Of a stretch of 64,000 bases of DNA, positions 47,301 to 55,865 are shown piece after piece. Location: contig CAUYUJ010014352.1 of the NCBI GenBank assembly GCA_963575745.1, positions 1 through 64,000 of the forward strand. The letters are read 5' to 3'. Position 1 is the stretch's first letter, and every line of letters begins with the position of its first letter. The notes beneath the pieces were generated by a model, which saw only the letters and a program-made list of their open reading frames with translations, did not search any database and was not told where the DNA came from. This stretch comes from Prorocentrum cordatum. Its lineage: Eukaryota; Sar; Dinophyceae; Prorocentrales; Prorocentraceae. Both the position numbers and the translations under genes were made by a program.

Positions 47301-49715
47301 TGTACCGATGGTGATCAAAATCTGATGTGGCCACACTTGATGCTGTTCACATAGTGTGAGCAGCGCAGCCAATTCGGCCAGCGCTATGTCTGGCAGGCGA
47401 TCCACATCCAACGAACACAGCCGATCAACACCCATCGCCGAGGAGGGCTTCATACGTCGAAGCGCTGCACGAAGGTCGGCGACCTCGATGGGCGGCAGTG
47501 CCTCCTCCTGGACGCGGCGCCTGATGACGCCAAAGAGGTCAAGCAGCTGCTCATGGTCCTCCCCCTGTGGGGCCCGCAACTCACGCCACTGTTGGGTTTT
47601 ATAATCGAGCACGTCTCTCGGATGGATGAGTGTTCGATTACCAACTTCGACTGAATCGGGGACCAGAGGCGAGGACCTTATAGCCCTGTGCAGGGCGCTG
47701 ACGGCTGGTGCCGAATCGGCCCAGTCACGAAAGGAAGAAATATATCGATGTATTGCTCGTTGCTGACTCCGCTTGGCAAGCTTGTTGGCGAACTCGCAAC
47801 CACTCGATAAGTCTGCCTCGGAGGGATCGCCTGACACCACCACTTGCAGAAACAACTTCCACTGTGACCAGGTGTGGGGGTCCCGCCTCCGAAGCACTCG
47901 ATGCGCCCCCTCGGGCATGGCCCTGTGGAGCGCACCGATAGCCTGAATGAGGATGCCCTGCTGCTTGCAACCGCTGTCCCGACGGCGATGTTGGAGCAGA
48001 GCCGAAAGTGCGGTAGCCAGCCGTGTCCACCAGCCACAAACCTTGTCGTGCAGTGGTTCCAGCCTCTGAGCCGTCGACTGCTGCACCGTGCCGATACGAA
48101 ACCTCGCCGCCTGCCCTCGCGACAAGGATGGAGTGGCCTGCTGGTGGTGGGCGTGGACTGCCTCTTCCACCGTGCGGGCCCAGCTACAATAAAGTGCACT
48201 GATGTGTGGGGCTGCCGAATCCTGGGGCCCTAGCCAAAAAGCTACGGAGTCGGCAACAGCATCAGCAGGCAGGCAGGCCGCACTCGGGACGAACCCGACG
48301 TTTTTCCTCGCTTGCACCCAGGTTTCACCGCTGACTGAAAACTCCACGGGGGACTCTGAGCTCACCGATTGAGACAACACCTCCAAGGCGTGAGACCCGT
48401 GGACCTCTCCATCTGCAGGGCTGGGCGCTGTGCTCGGGGGGCGCTCGGTCTCCTGAGGCTGAGGTGCGGCTGTGTGAGACTCGACTGTGAGAGAGGCGTG
48501 CAAGACAGGAGCAGGCGGGGCCGCGGGCGGCGCAACAGCGGTGAAGTTGCTCTCGTCAGCCCACGGGTCGTACTCGGAGATGTTGTCCCAATCAGCGGCG
48601 CGATGGTAGCTGGAGGCATCCGAGGCCTTGTCGGTCTCGTCGTCTGTACCCTCCTGGCTCTCATCACCTTCCTGCCGACGGGACTCTAAACTCTCTCCAA
48701 ACCATTCTCGAGTTTTCGCATGCCTCTTCTCGCGAGCAGCCTGCCTAGCGAGATCCCTCTTGGCCTTATTTACACTAGACTTGGACCCCTCGACCGCCTG
48801 CTTCGAAGGCCTGGAGACTCGGGGAAGCCTCGGGGGGAGCTCGAGAAAGCGGGTGAAAAGTTGACTGCCAGTCGACACTAACTCGATGCACAATCCGATG
48901 TGTGGTTTCCATGGGACGGCACAAACAGCAGTGACAGCTCGAATGTACGCCCTAGCTGAAGGACAAACCACCAGATAGTCGAGGTGAGATGGCTTCTGAC
49001 CCCCCCCAGGAGTGCAAGTGAAATCGGCATTGCTACACAAAATCAGCCCCCCAGTGCGCTCCAGAAAACCAGTTTTTACCAGGGCGCTGGGGCTAAAATT
49101 CCAATCTGCTGCAATGACCCAGGGCAATTGCAGACTGGCGACTAGACTGGCAAGCTTACGAAACCGCGAAACATTCTGATCCCGAAAACCTATAGACGAG
49201 TGTCCGTAGAACACGACATAGACCAGGGAGAACCCTTTTAGGTGCAAGACCACTGGAAGAAACCCGTCAAAAGCCGAACCGCGATCTGCTCGCAATCCGC
49301 GTGCTGACTTCGCAGCGTCCAACACCTGAACAGGCAAGTGATTCTTAGCATAGAAGAATCCCCCTCCTTCGCAACTCTGCTGACTGAGCTTGGCCTTTGG
49401 CCTAGCTGGATTGACTAGAAGCTTGAGCGAACACTGTTTGGCCTTCTTTTTCCAACCTACAACTGCTGCTGGCAAAGTGTGTGTTTCACAAAGTGACATA
49501 TAATCATACGAAGAGCGCTGCAAGAGACGGATGCGCCCCCAAGCCTTATCGCCCACGCAGCTCACGTTCGCAAAGAAGAGGAAGGATGACCGAGCAGCAT
49601 CACTCGTAGCCGTTGTCGACGTCGAAGTGGTGGCTGCAGGCGGAGACGCAGTTGATGTCGCCTCGGACGTACTGCACTCCTCAAACCCCAAAGTTGTGGC
49701 ACCAGTACCCGTCAT
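44400..49715 (-). CDS. LINE ORF2: endonuclease, reverse transcriptase, RNase-H-like, Cys-rich tail
   Basis: 1,771 residues. APE endonuclease at about 45-290: N50 (FFANVS), E77 (LCETHT), Y170-G-H172, D204-x-N206 (AADWNFSP), S243-H-L-D246-Y, H272. A long low-complexity linker follows (300-480). Reverse transcriptase at about 735-1060: motif A D882 (CDIAQFYDSV), motif B 937-950 (SIVQGLRAGTRFGK), motif C V973-D-D975 (LWVDDMSQ), as usual for LINEs. RNase-H-like region at about 1405-1575: E1471 (RGELYSLW), D1491 (YSTDNAAV), N1557/D1561 (VGNAVADEF); the first Asp, expected in a TDGSGG-like motif, is absent (LFGGASGGKE, 1419-1427). C-terminal Cys/His cluster: C1651, C1652, C1655, H1707, C1715, C1718. 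It would perform target-primed reverse transcription in the nucleus. It shares ORF1's frame across a single TGA. Confidence 0.93.
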   Translation of the reverse strand: MTGTGATTLGFEECSTSEATSTASPPAATTSTSTTATSDAARSSFLFFANVSCVGDKAWGRIRLLQRSSYDYMSLCETHTLPAAVVGWKKKAKQCSLKLLVNPARPKAKLSQQSCEGGGFFYAKNHLPVQVLDAAKSARGLRADRGSAFDGFLPVVLHLKGFSLVYVVFYGHSSIGFRDQNVSRFRKLASLVASLQLPWVIAADWNFSPSALVKTGFLERTGGLILCSNADFTCTPGGGQKPSHLDYLVVCPSARAYIRAVTAVCAVPWKPHIGLCIELVSTGSQLFTRFLELPPRLPRVSRPSKQAVEGSKSSVNKAKRDLARQAAREKRHAKTREWFGESLESRRQEGDESQEGTDDETDKASDASSYHRAADWDNISEYDPWADESNFTAVAPPAAPPAPVLHASLTVESHTAAPQPQETERPPSTAPSPADGEVHGSHALEVLSQSVSSESPVEFSVSGETWVQARKNVGFVPSAACLPADAVADSVAFWLGPQDSAAPHISALYCSWARTVEEAVHAHHQQATPSLSRGQAARFRIGTVQQSTAQRLEPLHDKVCGWWTRLATALSALLQHRRRDSGCKQQGILIQAIGALHRAMPEGAHRVLRRRDPHTWSQWKLFLQVVVSGDPSEADLSSGCEFANKLAKRSQQRAIHRYISSFRDWADSAPAVSALHRAIRSSPLVPDSVEVGNRTLIHPRDVLDYKTQQWRELRAPQGEDHEQLLDLFGVIRRRVQEEALPPIEVADLRAALRRMKPSSAMGVDRLCSLDVDRLPDIALAELAALLTLCEQHQVWPHQILITIGTLLPKKNNGDRVIGLLSHFARMWPQSREGFVKTWTDECESHWDAAVRGNSAVREVFLRAVDEELAGRLGVAHGHGICDIAQFYDSVGWHRIAAAALRLEFPAEILGLELQQCMAVRCVRQSGAYGPPFSPTRSIVQGLRAGTRFGKCATHFIMPRITTAHVNMSHRLWVDDMSQVARGSRLEMRRQMIRCLLDTCQHVESAGLKISPKSVVICSHIDDARIIIRRVAARGYKLKYASQAPYLGADLSGGRRQGRATRRSRAVKHYAMSVKITRYARTLRRYRVTRRLEQQGAAPAGLYAHHLHGVFGGQMASVRRQLANASAPRLTGRCVTTLLDLKTPLRDPAYRLPLDTLRMWLTTWVSEARLRAGVNRTWTDIVRELAALPPAQRCRRIRGPQATVITYLLNTGWTPTTASSWDIPDGTCSWDFNEQGLTGYAAIDIPESFFQEFQASVQTNLWVDAAKHFGGSGMEGGICNHSYRQLLQQLEQGPGGPRLAGLMLAAATGASWPRTRRQTRCKQQIDEVSPRCRAAPETSFHRIWGCESRSDSPVYKLSESYVSKAYAQADAEECFWTRGLLPSSWVAVESPPDREVWHVSAGSEFVGFGRGTASHPLYLFGGASGGKETHHPLHRRVGIGIALLRSLDDDMHIDFGTWSALPGCRQTVARGELYSLWVCVRESAGHIIYSTDNAAVCSGWYESRWLSPAGPDADLWWRIGQELSRKPDLHCTVLFINSHLGAEHMIGEHSPRYIIVGNAVADEFAAAGAAVARLSEGTRARVHSAEHMAFAVRMRILQSTLEAIHAEELLSQAEGFGTRRRHRKSSVVIQPPAASVCAMFASSHHLGENGRCCTRCKGSTALACKNEWLSSPCFDLISVDGVISRPPPGQRVHIMGGCAHGSRTLRYHTGLRLWFCFVCGSFAAEQLTQLGKECSTRLDGNRIDYRKRILQGLWPKVYSKREQAKRARKQRA

Positions 49716-49765
49716 ACTGGAAGCCCCTGGCGCCTGCGAAGACGCCCTCGTAGTAGTTGTGGAAC

Positions 49766-49772
49766 CTAGTCA
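49766..49772 (-). promoter_or_regulatory. Candidate stop-codon readthrough site, TGA CTAG
   Basis: ORF1 ends GCT TCG TGA CTA GGT TCC. TGA is the only stop between ORF1 and the ORF2 ATG: exactly 18 sense codons (49769-49716) follow in the same frame. UGA followed by CUA(G) is the best-characterised eukaryotic readthrough context. A stretch of simple reinitiation at the ORF2 ATG is the alternative. Confidence 0.6.
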
Positions 49773-50912
49773 CGAAGCGGCCACCCCGTCGCCGCTCTGC
49801 TTGGCGGCCTGGGCGGCAGCCTCCTTCTCCTTGGCGGCAGCCTCCTGCGCCGCGAAGCGCGCCCTCGACAAGCGCTCAGCCTCCTTCTTGAGCGCCTCGT
49901 CGTCGGCCTGGGTGGTCTCGGCGGCGGCTGCGCCACCACCAGCTGCCGCAGGGGGCGCGGCGACCTCGCCCGCGCCCGTGGCTGCGGTACTGATGCCGCC
50001 GCCGTCGCCAGCACCCGCAGCGGCGCCGTCGGCCCCGCGACGCTTCTTGGCCATGCGCTCCTGCACCGCCTTCTGCTCGCTCTTGACACGATCGACGAAA
50101 GACTTCCACTCCGCGTCCTTCGCCTGGATGGTGGTCCGATAGGCCTCGAGCTCCTCCTTGAGAGCCCTGAGCTTAGCCTTCTCCGTCTCGTCGCAGTCCC
50201 ACTGCTCGAAAGAGGCGAAGAGTTCCTCGTTGAGATTGAGCCCGAAACACGCAGCCTCCGAGTCGGCCTCCTTGGGCGACGGGCGGAAGCCAGCACCCTT
50301 GGCGAGTGCTGCTGTGGCTGCCTTCTTGGTGGCCTCACACTTGGCCACCTCCAGAGCCGCGCTCTGCTCCTTCTGCTCGGCCGTGGCCAGCTGCTTGCGC
50401 AGGCGCATGACCTGCTCCACGAGCTGACCGTGCCTGTTGGTCGCCGCCTTGAGCGCCCCATCGGCCTGCTTGACCTGGTCGACGTCCGAGGGAGCTGAGG
50501 CGGCCGCCTGGCTGGCGAGCCGCTCCCTCTGCGCCCTCAGCACTGCCTTGAACTCGGCATCTGCTGACTGGGCCAACGCCTGCTCCAGCAGCGCCGCGAC
50601 CTCCTGCTGCTGAGTGGCCTTGCCACCCTGGCCGCCACGGCGACCGCCGCGCGGGGTGCCCACCTTGTCGTCCTCGAAGTGCACGTGCCGATCCCCTCGC
50701 TCCGAACTGGGGGACCTCGACCGACTGGGCTTGTGAACGAATAAGCGAACTTTGTGAGAACAGCGTGGGCACCGATTGTCGCTCATCTGCAGGCGATCGT
50801 TGTACTCGCATGTCTTGCAGTGGCTGCACCGCGACCATGCACGTTGAGACTGCACATTCTGTGGCTTGCCCATATTGATGCAATGAATTTTCCCAGCTCT
50901 CGTTATCCTCAA
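49770..50912 (-). CDS. LINE ORF1: zinc-ribbon and coiled-coil nucleic-acid-binding protein
   Basis: 380 residues. The N-terminus carries W26 and a zinc-ribbon-like C29-x2-C32 ... C48-x2-C51 (NRCPRCSHK), then an RS/basic stretch (SRSRSPSSERGD), two long Ala/Gln/Glu/Lys-rich segments predicted as coiled coil (about 97-205 and 245-295), and an Ala/Gly-rich linker into a final charged helix. This fits an ORF1-type chaperone that packages LINE RNA. Translation could start at Met1 (50912) or Met14 (50873, MGKPQNVQSQ), which sits closer to the zinc motif. The next in-frame codons after its TGA lead without another stop into ORF2. Confidence 0.85.
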   Translation of the reverse strand: MRITRAGKIHCINMGKPQNVQSQRAWSRCSHCKTCEYNDRLQMSDNRCPRCSHKVRLFVHKPSRSRSPSSERGDRHVHFEDDKVGTPRGGRRGGQGGKATQQQEVAALLEQALAQSADAEFKAVLRAQRERLASQAAASAPSDVDQVKQADGALKAATNRHGQLVEQVMRLRKQLATAEQKEQSAALEVAKCEATKKAATAALAKGAGFRPSPKEADSEAACFGLNLNEELFASFEQWDCDETEKAKLRALKEELEAYRTTIQAKDAEWKSFVDRVKSEQKAVQERMAKKRRGADGAAAGAGDGGGISTAATGAGEVAAPPAAAGGGAAAAETTQADDEALKKEAERLSRARFAAQEAAAKEKEAAAQAAKQSGDGVAAS

Positions 50913-51032
50913 CTGAATGTGGGGGACAGACAGGTGAAGATATCCCTCAAGCGCCGCACGAAGGCACTGGGATGGACTAGAACACGGGCCTCCGTCGGGG
51001 CGGAGGACTTGGTGCTCGAGCCCAAGTGGCTT

Positions 51033-51045
51033 GAGGGAGGGAGGA

Positions 51046-51076
<31 letters not shown>

Positions 51077-51127
51077 GAGGAGGAGGAGGAGGAGGAGGAG
51101 GGGGAGGAGGAGGAGGAGGAGGAGGAA
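51033..51127 (+). repeat. (GGA)n tract upstream of the LINE
   Basis: GAG/GGA trinucleotides; in LINE orientation it lies 5' of ORF1. Confidence 0.95.
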
Positions 51128-51289
51128 TACAAATAGGAGGCAGCGTGGTGCCGGCCTTCTCGGCGCCCGCGGCCGGTGCAGCCGCCGACGGCGTCTTCGC
51201 CGGCGTCCGCGCGGCGGCCTTCTCGGCGCCGCTCGCGGGCTGGGCCTCTGGGCTCCCGGCCTCCGCCGCGAGGGCGGCGTCCTCGGGGG

Positions 51290-51504
51290 TTAGGAGGCAA
51301 CTACTGGGAAGCTTTCGTCAGAAAGATTGAGGATGAAGCCCCATTTGGGAGCTGTTACGCCGGAATGGGCCTCGGACTAAGCAGGATCAAGCCGGATTAA
51401 GCGGGAGCAAGCGGGATTTAGCCGGATTAAGCGGGATCAAGCCGGATTAAGACGGATTTCGGAGCAGGGCTAGATCAGAATTTGACCTCTCAGGAGTTAC
51501 ATCC
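51290..51504. mobile_element. Family J inverted-repeat element, copy 2 (215 bp)
   Basis: TTAGGAGGCAACTACTGGGA to CTCTCAGGAGTTACATCC, colinear with 35166-35380, including TTTCGTCAGAAAGATT and AGCGGGAT-type internal units. Confidence 0.8.
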
Positions 51505-52167
51505 GAACCGGGGGCACCAGCGGGGGGGGGGGGAGGAGTCGAGGAGGATCGAGGAGGGTCGAGGAGGAGAGGAGGAGGCGAGGAGGATGGAGGAGTCCAG
51601 GGAGTGTCGAGGAGGATCGAGGAGGGGGGGGGTCGAGGATACCAGCATGGAGGAGGCGTCGAGGGGGATCGAAGCAGGATCGAGCCGAGGAGTCGGGAGG
51701 ATCGAGCGAGGGCCCAGACTTTGGGCGCACTGGTTTTCCCAAGCTGGGCGACTTCCCTGCATCCCGGCCACCAGGGGGCACTCGTCGCCCTCCCGGGCGA
51801 CAGTCGAAGACGACGGACTGTCCCCCCCCGGTAGGGGCGCCTTCAGATCTGGGCGTAAAAGTTTCTTTCACGTCGAGCTGATGCGCTTACAGCCAAAATC
51901 GACGGTCCGGCTCCAACGGAAGGGTGCAAGACCAGTGAACGCTCACGCTGAGATGCTGACGACATCCGGCCAAAAATTACCGGCTTCTGGCCCAACGAGC
52001 AGGGGCGCCAGGGTAGCACTGTGAAATTCGGAATCCTAACTACTATCCTCGAGTGTGGCTTCGGGGCAGGGGCCCTTACATATAGAACTGGCACGAAGAG
52101 TGCGGCAAGATAGGGTCTGAGGGGTTCAATCGGATGCTTCAACTTTGTTCGCGACGGCGGGTCTAAG
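51505..52167. other. No supported gene
   Basis: GTCGAGGAGGATCGAGG units recur at 51537-51690 (12-20 bp period). The rest shows nothing. Confidence 0.6.
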
Positions 52168-52312
52168 GGGGGAGGAGGAGGAGGAGGAGGAGGAGGAGGA
52201 GGAGGAGGAGGAGGAGGAGGAGGAGGAGGAGGAGGAGGAGGAGGAGGAGGAGGAGGAGGAGAGGAGGAGGAAGGAGGAGGAGAGAGGAGGAGGAGGAGGA
52301 GGAGGAGTCAAG
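52168..52312 (+). repeat. (GGA)n tract, about 140 bp
   Basis: Nearly pure until 52260, then interrupted. Confidence 0.95.
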
Positions 52313-52473
52313 GATGCAGGAGAGTCGAGGAGGTCGAGGCTCGAGGAGACGTTTGAAGTCTTGGGGGGTGGCCTTCGCCGTGCCTTGGGGCGGATGAGGG
52401 GACATCTGCCTCCTCATCATCCGCCTCCCGCTCCCCATCGGGTTCAGGCTGGTGGCTCCAGGTTCGTTGATGC

Positions 52474-52563
52474 ATGCTCCTCCTCCTCCTCCTCCTCCTC
52501 CTCGTCCTCCTCCTCCTCCTCCTCCTCCTCCTCCTCCTCCTCCACCTCATCCTCCTCCTACTC
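52474..52563 (+). repeat. (CCT)n tract
   Basis: CTC trinucleotides. With 52168-52312 it forms an inverted (GGA)/(TCC) pair about 160 bp apart. Confidence 0.95.
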
Positions 52564-54512
52564 GTTCTCGCCGTCCTCCCCCTCCTCAGTCTCATGCTCC
52601 GTGGGAGTGGCCATGTGTGGGACGCCAGGGAATTGAAAATGCTCGCCCTGGCACCACAGCCACGCGGCCCCGATAATGTCCACTCTGCGGCCCCACGAGG
52701 CTGCGAAGCCAAGGGCGTCCTCCCAAGTAAAACGAGCTTCTGAACACTTGGTGTACCCGGGCGTTCGAATCACGAGCGGCGAACGTATCCATACCCACGC
52801 GCTCGCAGTCTGGGCTCCCGGGGGCGACCCCGCGGACACGCGGTCGCATGGACACGTCCCGCGCGGGGCGCCCGCGAGAGAACGCCCCGTGTCCACTGGG
52901 TCGCGGCCCAAGGGCCCAGCCCGTCAGGCCGTGGACATGGATGTGCTCTTCGCCCACGACCAAGGTCGGGTCGGTTAGCACTTTCGCTTCTTGGCCTGTC
53001 ACGCGGCCTACGGCGACCCAACAACAACAACAACAAAACACATAAACCTTGGTCTAAGGAAACCCCATATGCCTCCAGGAAGGCTCCCAGACGGCCCGAG
53101 AGAGCCCCCAAGGGGCCCCACGACCAAAGCCCGAGGATGAATGCCGGGGATGGGCGGGAAGCAGCTCACACAACTGGCTTTCCCAGCGCCTCCTGGCGCC
53201 AACATGCATCGAGGGGTGCGCCCGGCGGCGGGCCGAAGCCAGCTGCGCGCGGCAGACTCCGCCCCCCGCCCCCCCCCGCCTTCTCTGCCCCCCCCCCTCT
53301 CGTCCGACCCGATAGTCGGTAGAGAAGATCGATGCACCGAGATTCCAGGAGAGGCAGGCCGTGCGCGGGCTGCCCCGACCCTGTCCCCGGATGGACTCCA
53401 AAGGGGCGCCAGGATAGTCCCGCAGAGGCCCCACGACCGGACCGACTGTCGCCCCGATGATACTCAGGGCATGTGCTAGCGCCAGAGTGCTCTTGTCCAC
53501 CGACGCCCCTCAGTACGTCGCAGCTGGTGTAAGAAGGGCCGACACGAGCTGCGTGCGATCGGCGGAGCTGAACGGGGCAAACGTACACTGGGCTAACACA
53601 CGTTCTGAGGACTACCAGTCAGCTCTCAAGCCACGGATATTTCAGTTGGGAAGATGGCGGCAGAATGCGGCCGTCTATCGATCCTGTCCGAGCCATCCTC
53701 TGTAGTTCGAGTCGGGAATCGACTACGTAATTGATTTACCCCACAATTGAGCTGTTCGCTCGTTACATGAGAAATGCGTAGAAGGTTCGTAGATCTACGA
53801 ACATTCTACGTATGACTCGAAGAGAAATCAATTTGGGGCAAATCAGCTCTCTAGTCGATCCCCGACTCGAGCAGTGCCAGAATGGACACACCCACGACCC
53901 GCTCTGCGGTGAAGCCCGGTGCCAACACAAAAACTTCGGGACGTCTCTTGGGGGGGGAGCTGCCTTGCTGCATCCCTGGCCTCCGCTGGCCCCCCAGTGA
54001 AGAGAAGAGGAGGAAGCGGCTTGTCGATTCCTGGGTGGCGACGCCCTGTCCCTTGGGCTGTGAAAAGGTGCCCCCCGGGCCCACGGCGCCTCCTGCTTTT
54101 TCCGCTCAAGTCTGGAGCCCCTGGGGCCCTCGGGGCCTCGCGAGATGAGCTCTGGAGGCCGTGGGGGCCTCCTTGGAAATTCCTGGGGGCACCCTGAGCC
54201 ATGGGCACTTCTAGCAGCACCCGACTGCCTGGAACCCCAGGATGGCTCAAGGTATCGAGCCCTCTTTCGGCAAACTCCGTGGGGTGGCTGGCAGGCCCCT
54301 CCTCTCTTCCATGGCAGCGCCCCGCTGAGGTTTCGCAAAAAGTCTTCCAGACCTGCATCCCCATCATTGCAAGCCGTCGGGAAGAAGCTTGCAGAATCAA
54401 TGAGCACGAAGGAGGCGGTGAAAGGAGATTGGGTATCGGCCTGGCCGAGCAATAAGTTATTAAGATAGGCAGCCACGACTCTTGAAGTGGGATGGTGTGT
54501 CTAGTAGAGCGG
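52564..54512. other. Mixed stretch with ambiguous exon candidates
   Basis: Minus 54476-54290 (TASFVLIDSASFFPTACNDG) and the opposite frame at plus 54310-54455 (QKVFQTCIPIIASRREEACR) both look partly coding. They cannot both be real, and I could not extend either by splicing. 52600-53700 shows no supported gene. Confidence 0.35.
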
Positions 54513-54849
54513 TATCTGGGAATCCAAGACACATATACATACGTTCAACGAGCGGCCTGCTGACATTTGGTGCGACCTGTCGGAATTGCTTGGGGACATC
54601 CGCAAAACTTTTGAGACGCACCCCCGCCAATTCTTCGACGGGACCTGGCGATGGCATGCCTGGTCAAAACTTAACTTCGACCCAAAAACACAACAAACCA
54701 GAGAGGACTCACCCGATTTCAACGAAACTCTGGAGTTCGTTGCCAACCGTACTTTTCAACACGGCCCGCATACCTGGCTATCGTTTCCGCGTGGCTGCAC
54801 GCGCTTGACGCGGCATGCTCAGCTAAGCGTCGAAGATGCATGGTCATAG
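54513..54849 (+). CDS. Terminal-exon candidate of an unknown gene
   Basis: The plus-strand frame is open from just after two TAGs (54491-54496 region) and reads WESKTHIHTFNERPADIWCD, FDGTWRWHAWSKLNFDPKTQ, FVANRTFQHGPHTWLSFP and ends SVEDAWS before TAG at 54847-54849. The mix of residues and balanced codons look like real protein, and CTAGTAG upstream could be the acceptor. No family was recognised. Its stop codon directly abuts the stop of the BTB gene on the other strand. The complementary frame (FADVPKQFRQVAPNVSRPLV, minus 54657-54460) is a rival. Confidence 0.4.
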
Positions 54850-55672
54850 CGCAGTTCGCGTCCTGCGCTTCTTACTCTGTGGTCCAGACCCATCTGGGCA
54901 GTTCCAAATCGCCCCGAGTTCGTAGACAACTTCTGGACTCAGGCTTCCTTGGTCCATAACTCGCCGTATGGCCGCCTCATGTTCCTTGGCAAACAACAAG
55001 CAATGTAGGCGCAGAGGGCCAATATCCTTGCGAATAGCGCAACTTGTGATCTCGTTAAACGTATCGATCTCAAGTCGTTGCTTCAGTTTGTCCGTGATCC
55101 AACTAAGAATGCTTGGCATAACGTAGGACTTCGCGAGTTGCAAGGATGCCAACAAGAGCTCTATTGGTGGAACTGGGTCGTCGTCCTTCCCATGCCAATC
55201 AACGGAATCCTTGTGCCCAGTGTACACATGCCGCAAGAAAAACTTCAGCTGTGCACACGTGAACTCTTTCATACTGATTATCTTTGTGCGAGACTCGCGC
55301 ATTCCTGAACTAAGCATGGCTTTGAAAGGCTCAGAAATCTGCCTCAGCAAGACACTGTGTGCAAGGACCTCGCCATCCTGTGCTTCAAAAGTCACGTCCT
55401 TCGTCTCTTCGTCATCGAGCATGTCCTCCCAGTGGTGCAGGACATGCGCAGGGACCTGTATCGAGCCTTGCACCGCCTCAGTGCTGCAGTCGTCCTTCCA
55501 AGCGAGGTGCGGAGGAGAGTGAAAGAGAGACGCCAGAATCGAGCCGTCCGCGAACTGCCACGTTCCCATCGGTGGCAGCTGCCCCGTGGCGCTCGCGCTC
55601 GCGTACGACGCGCCCACGGCGGTGATCTTCCACGTGCCCTCGAAGAAGAGCAGGCACGCCCCGCCGAGCTGA
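54844..55672 (-). CDS. BTB/POZ domain protein, terminal exon
   Basis: The minus-strand frame runs from a strong acceptor (TTTCTTCCCCCCAG|CATCATC, 55673/55672) to TGA at 54844. It opens HHQLGGACLLFFEGTWKI. The BTB core is DVTFEAQDGEVLAHSVLLRQ, SEPFKAMLSSGMRES, ISMKEFTCAQLKFFLRHVYT (about residues 140-265 if numbered from the upstream ATG at 55860), followed by a helical BACK-like segment and a basic tail KKRRTRT that could be a nuclear signal. BTB domains mediate dimerisation and cullin-3 adaptor or scaffold roles; the partner here is unknown. The frame stays open upstream to 55860, but that part is the family-A palindrome, so the Met there is unlikely to be used. Upstream exons were not found. 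Confidence 0.75.
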
Positions 55673-55865
55673 TGATGCTGGGGGGAAGAAAGAACGACAT
55701 AAGCATCGACTTTTGGAGGCCCGCGCGGATTTTTGGCATCGGCGCGGACCCCAAGTCCAGGCGCGCGGAGCGCGCCAGAGGCGGCGCCGGAGGCACGCAC
55801 CAAATGCGGCCCGGCGCCGATCCAATAAATCCGTGTGGACCTTCGGACGCGCAGGGACATTACTA
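55673..55865. mobile_element. Family A palindrome, copy 5, apparently intronic (introner-like)
   Basis: CTTTTGGAGGCCCGCGCGGA, TTTTTGGCATCGGCGCGG on the left arm and CGGCGCCGATCCAATAAATC, CGTGTGGACCTTCGGACG on the right. In the BTB-gene orientation its end provides CTTTCTTCCCCCCAG, the likely 3' splice site. Confidence 0.7.

Larger units (their letters stand above)
44262..50990 (-). mobile_element. Full-length APE-type LINE (non-LTR retrotransposon)
   Basis: On the minus strand: a short 5' region, ORF1 (50912-49770), ORF2 (49715-44400), a 3' UTR of about 50 bp (44399-44349) with two GTAACCCC units, and a (CCT)n tract. ORF2 has endonuclease, reverse transcriptase and RNase-H-like regions plus a Cys-rich tail. 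Both ORFs are free of internal stops and frameshifts over about 6.5 kb, so the insertion is recent or the copy constrained. The 5' boundary is not fixed: upstream lies the (GGA)n tract at 51033-51127. No target-site duplication was recognised across the simple repeats. Confidence 0.9.

Noticed and set aside
54243-54251. TGGCTCAAG, the 3' part of the dinoflagellate spliced-leader sequence
   Set aside because: Only nine bases match and the preceding bases (CCAGGA) do not fit the leader, so it is not a convincing relic or leader gene.
53763-54476. 237-codon minus-strand frame as a gene
   Set aside because: Only its first 60 or so codons look protein-like. The rest is low-quality GC-rich translation, and the opposite strand is equally plausible over part of it.
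55673-55860. Upstream ATG at 55860 as the start of the BTB protein
   Set aside because: The first 60 codons translate the family A palindrome, and a strong 3' splice site lies at 55673, so this stretch is most likely intron.
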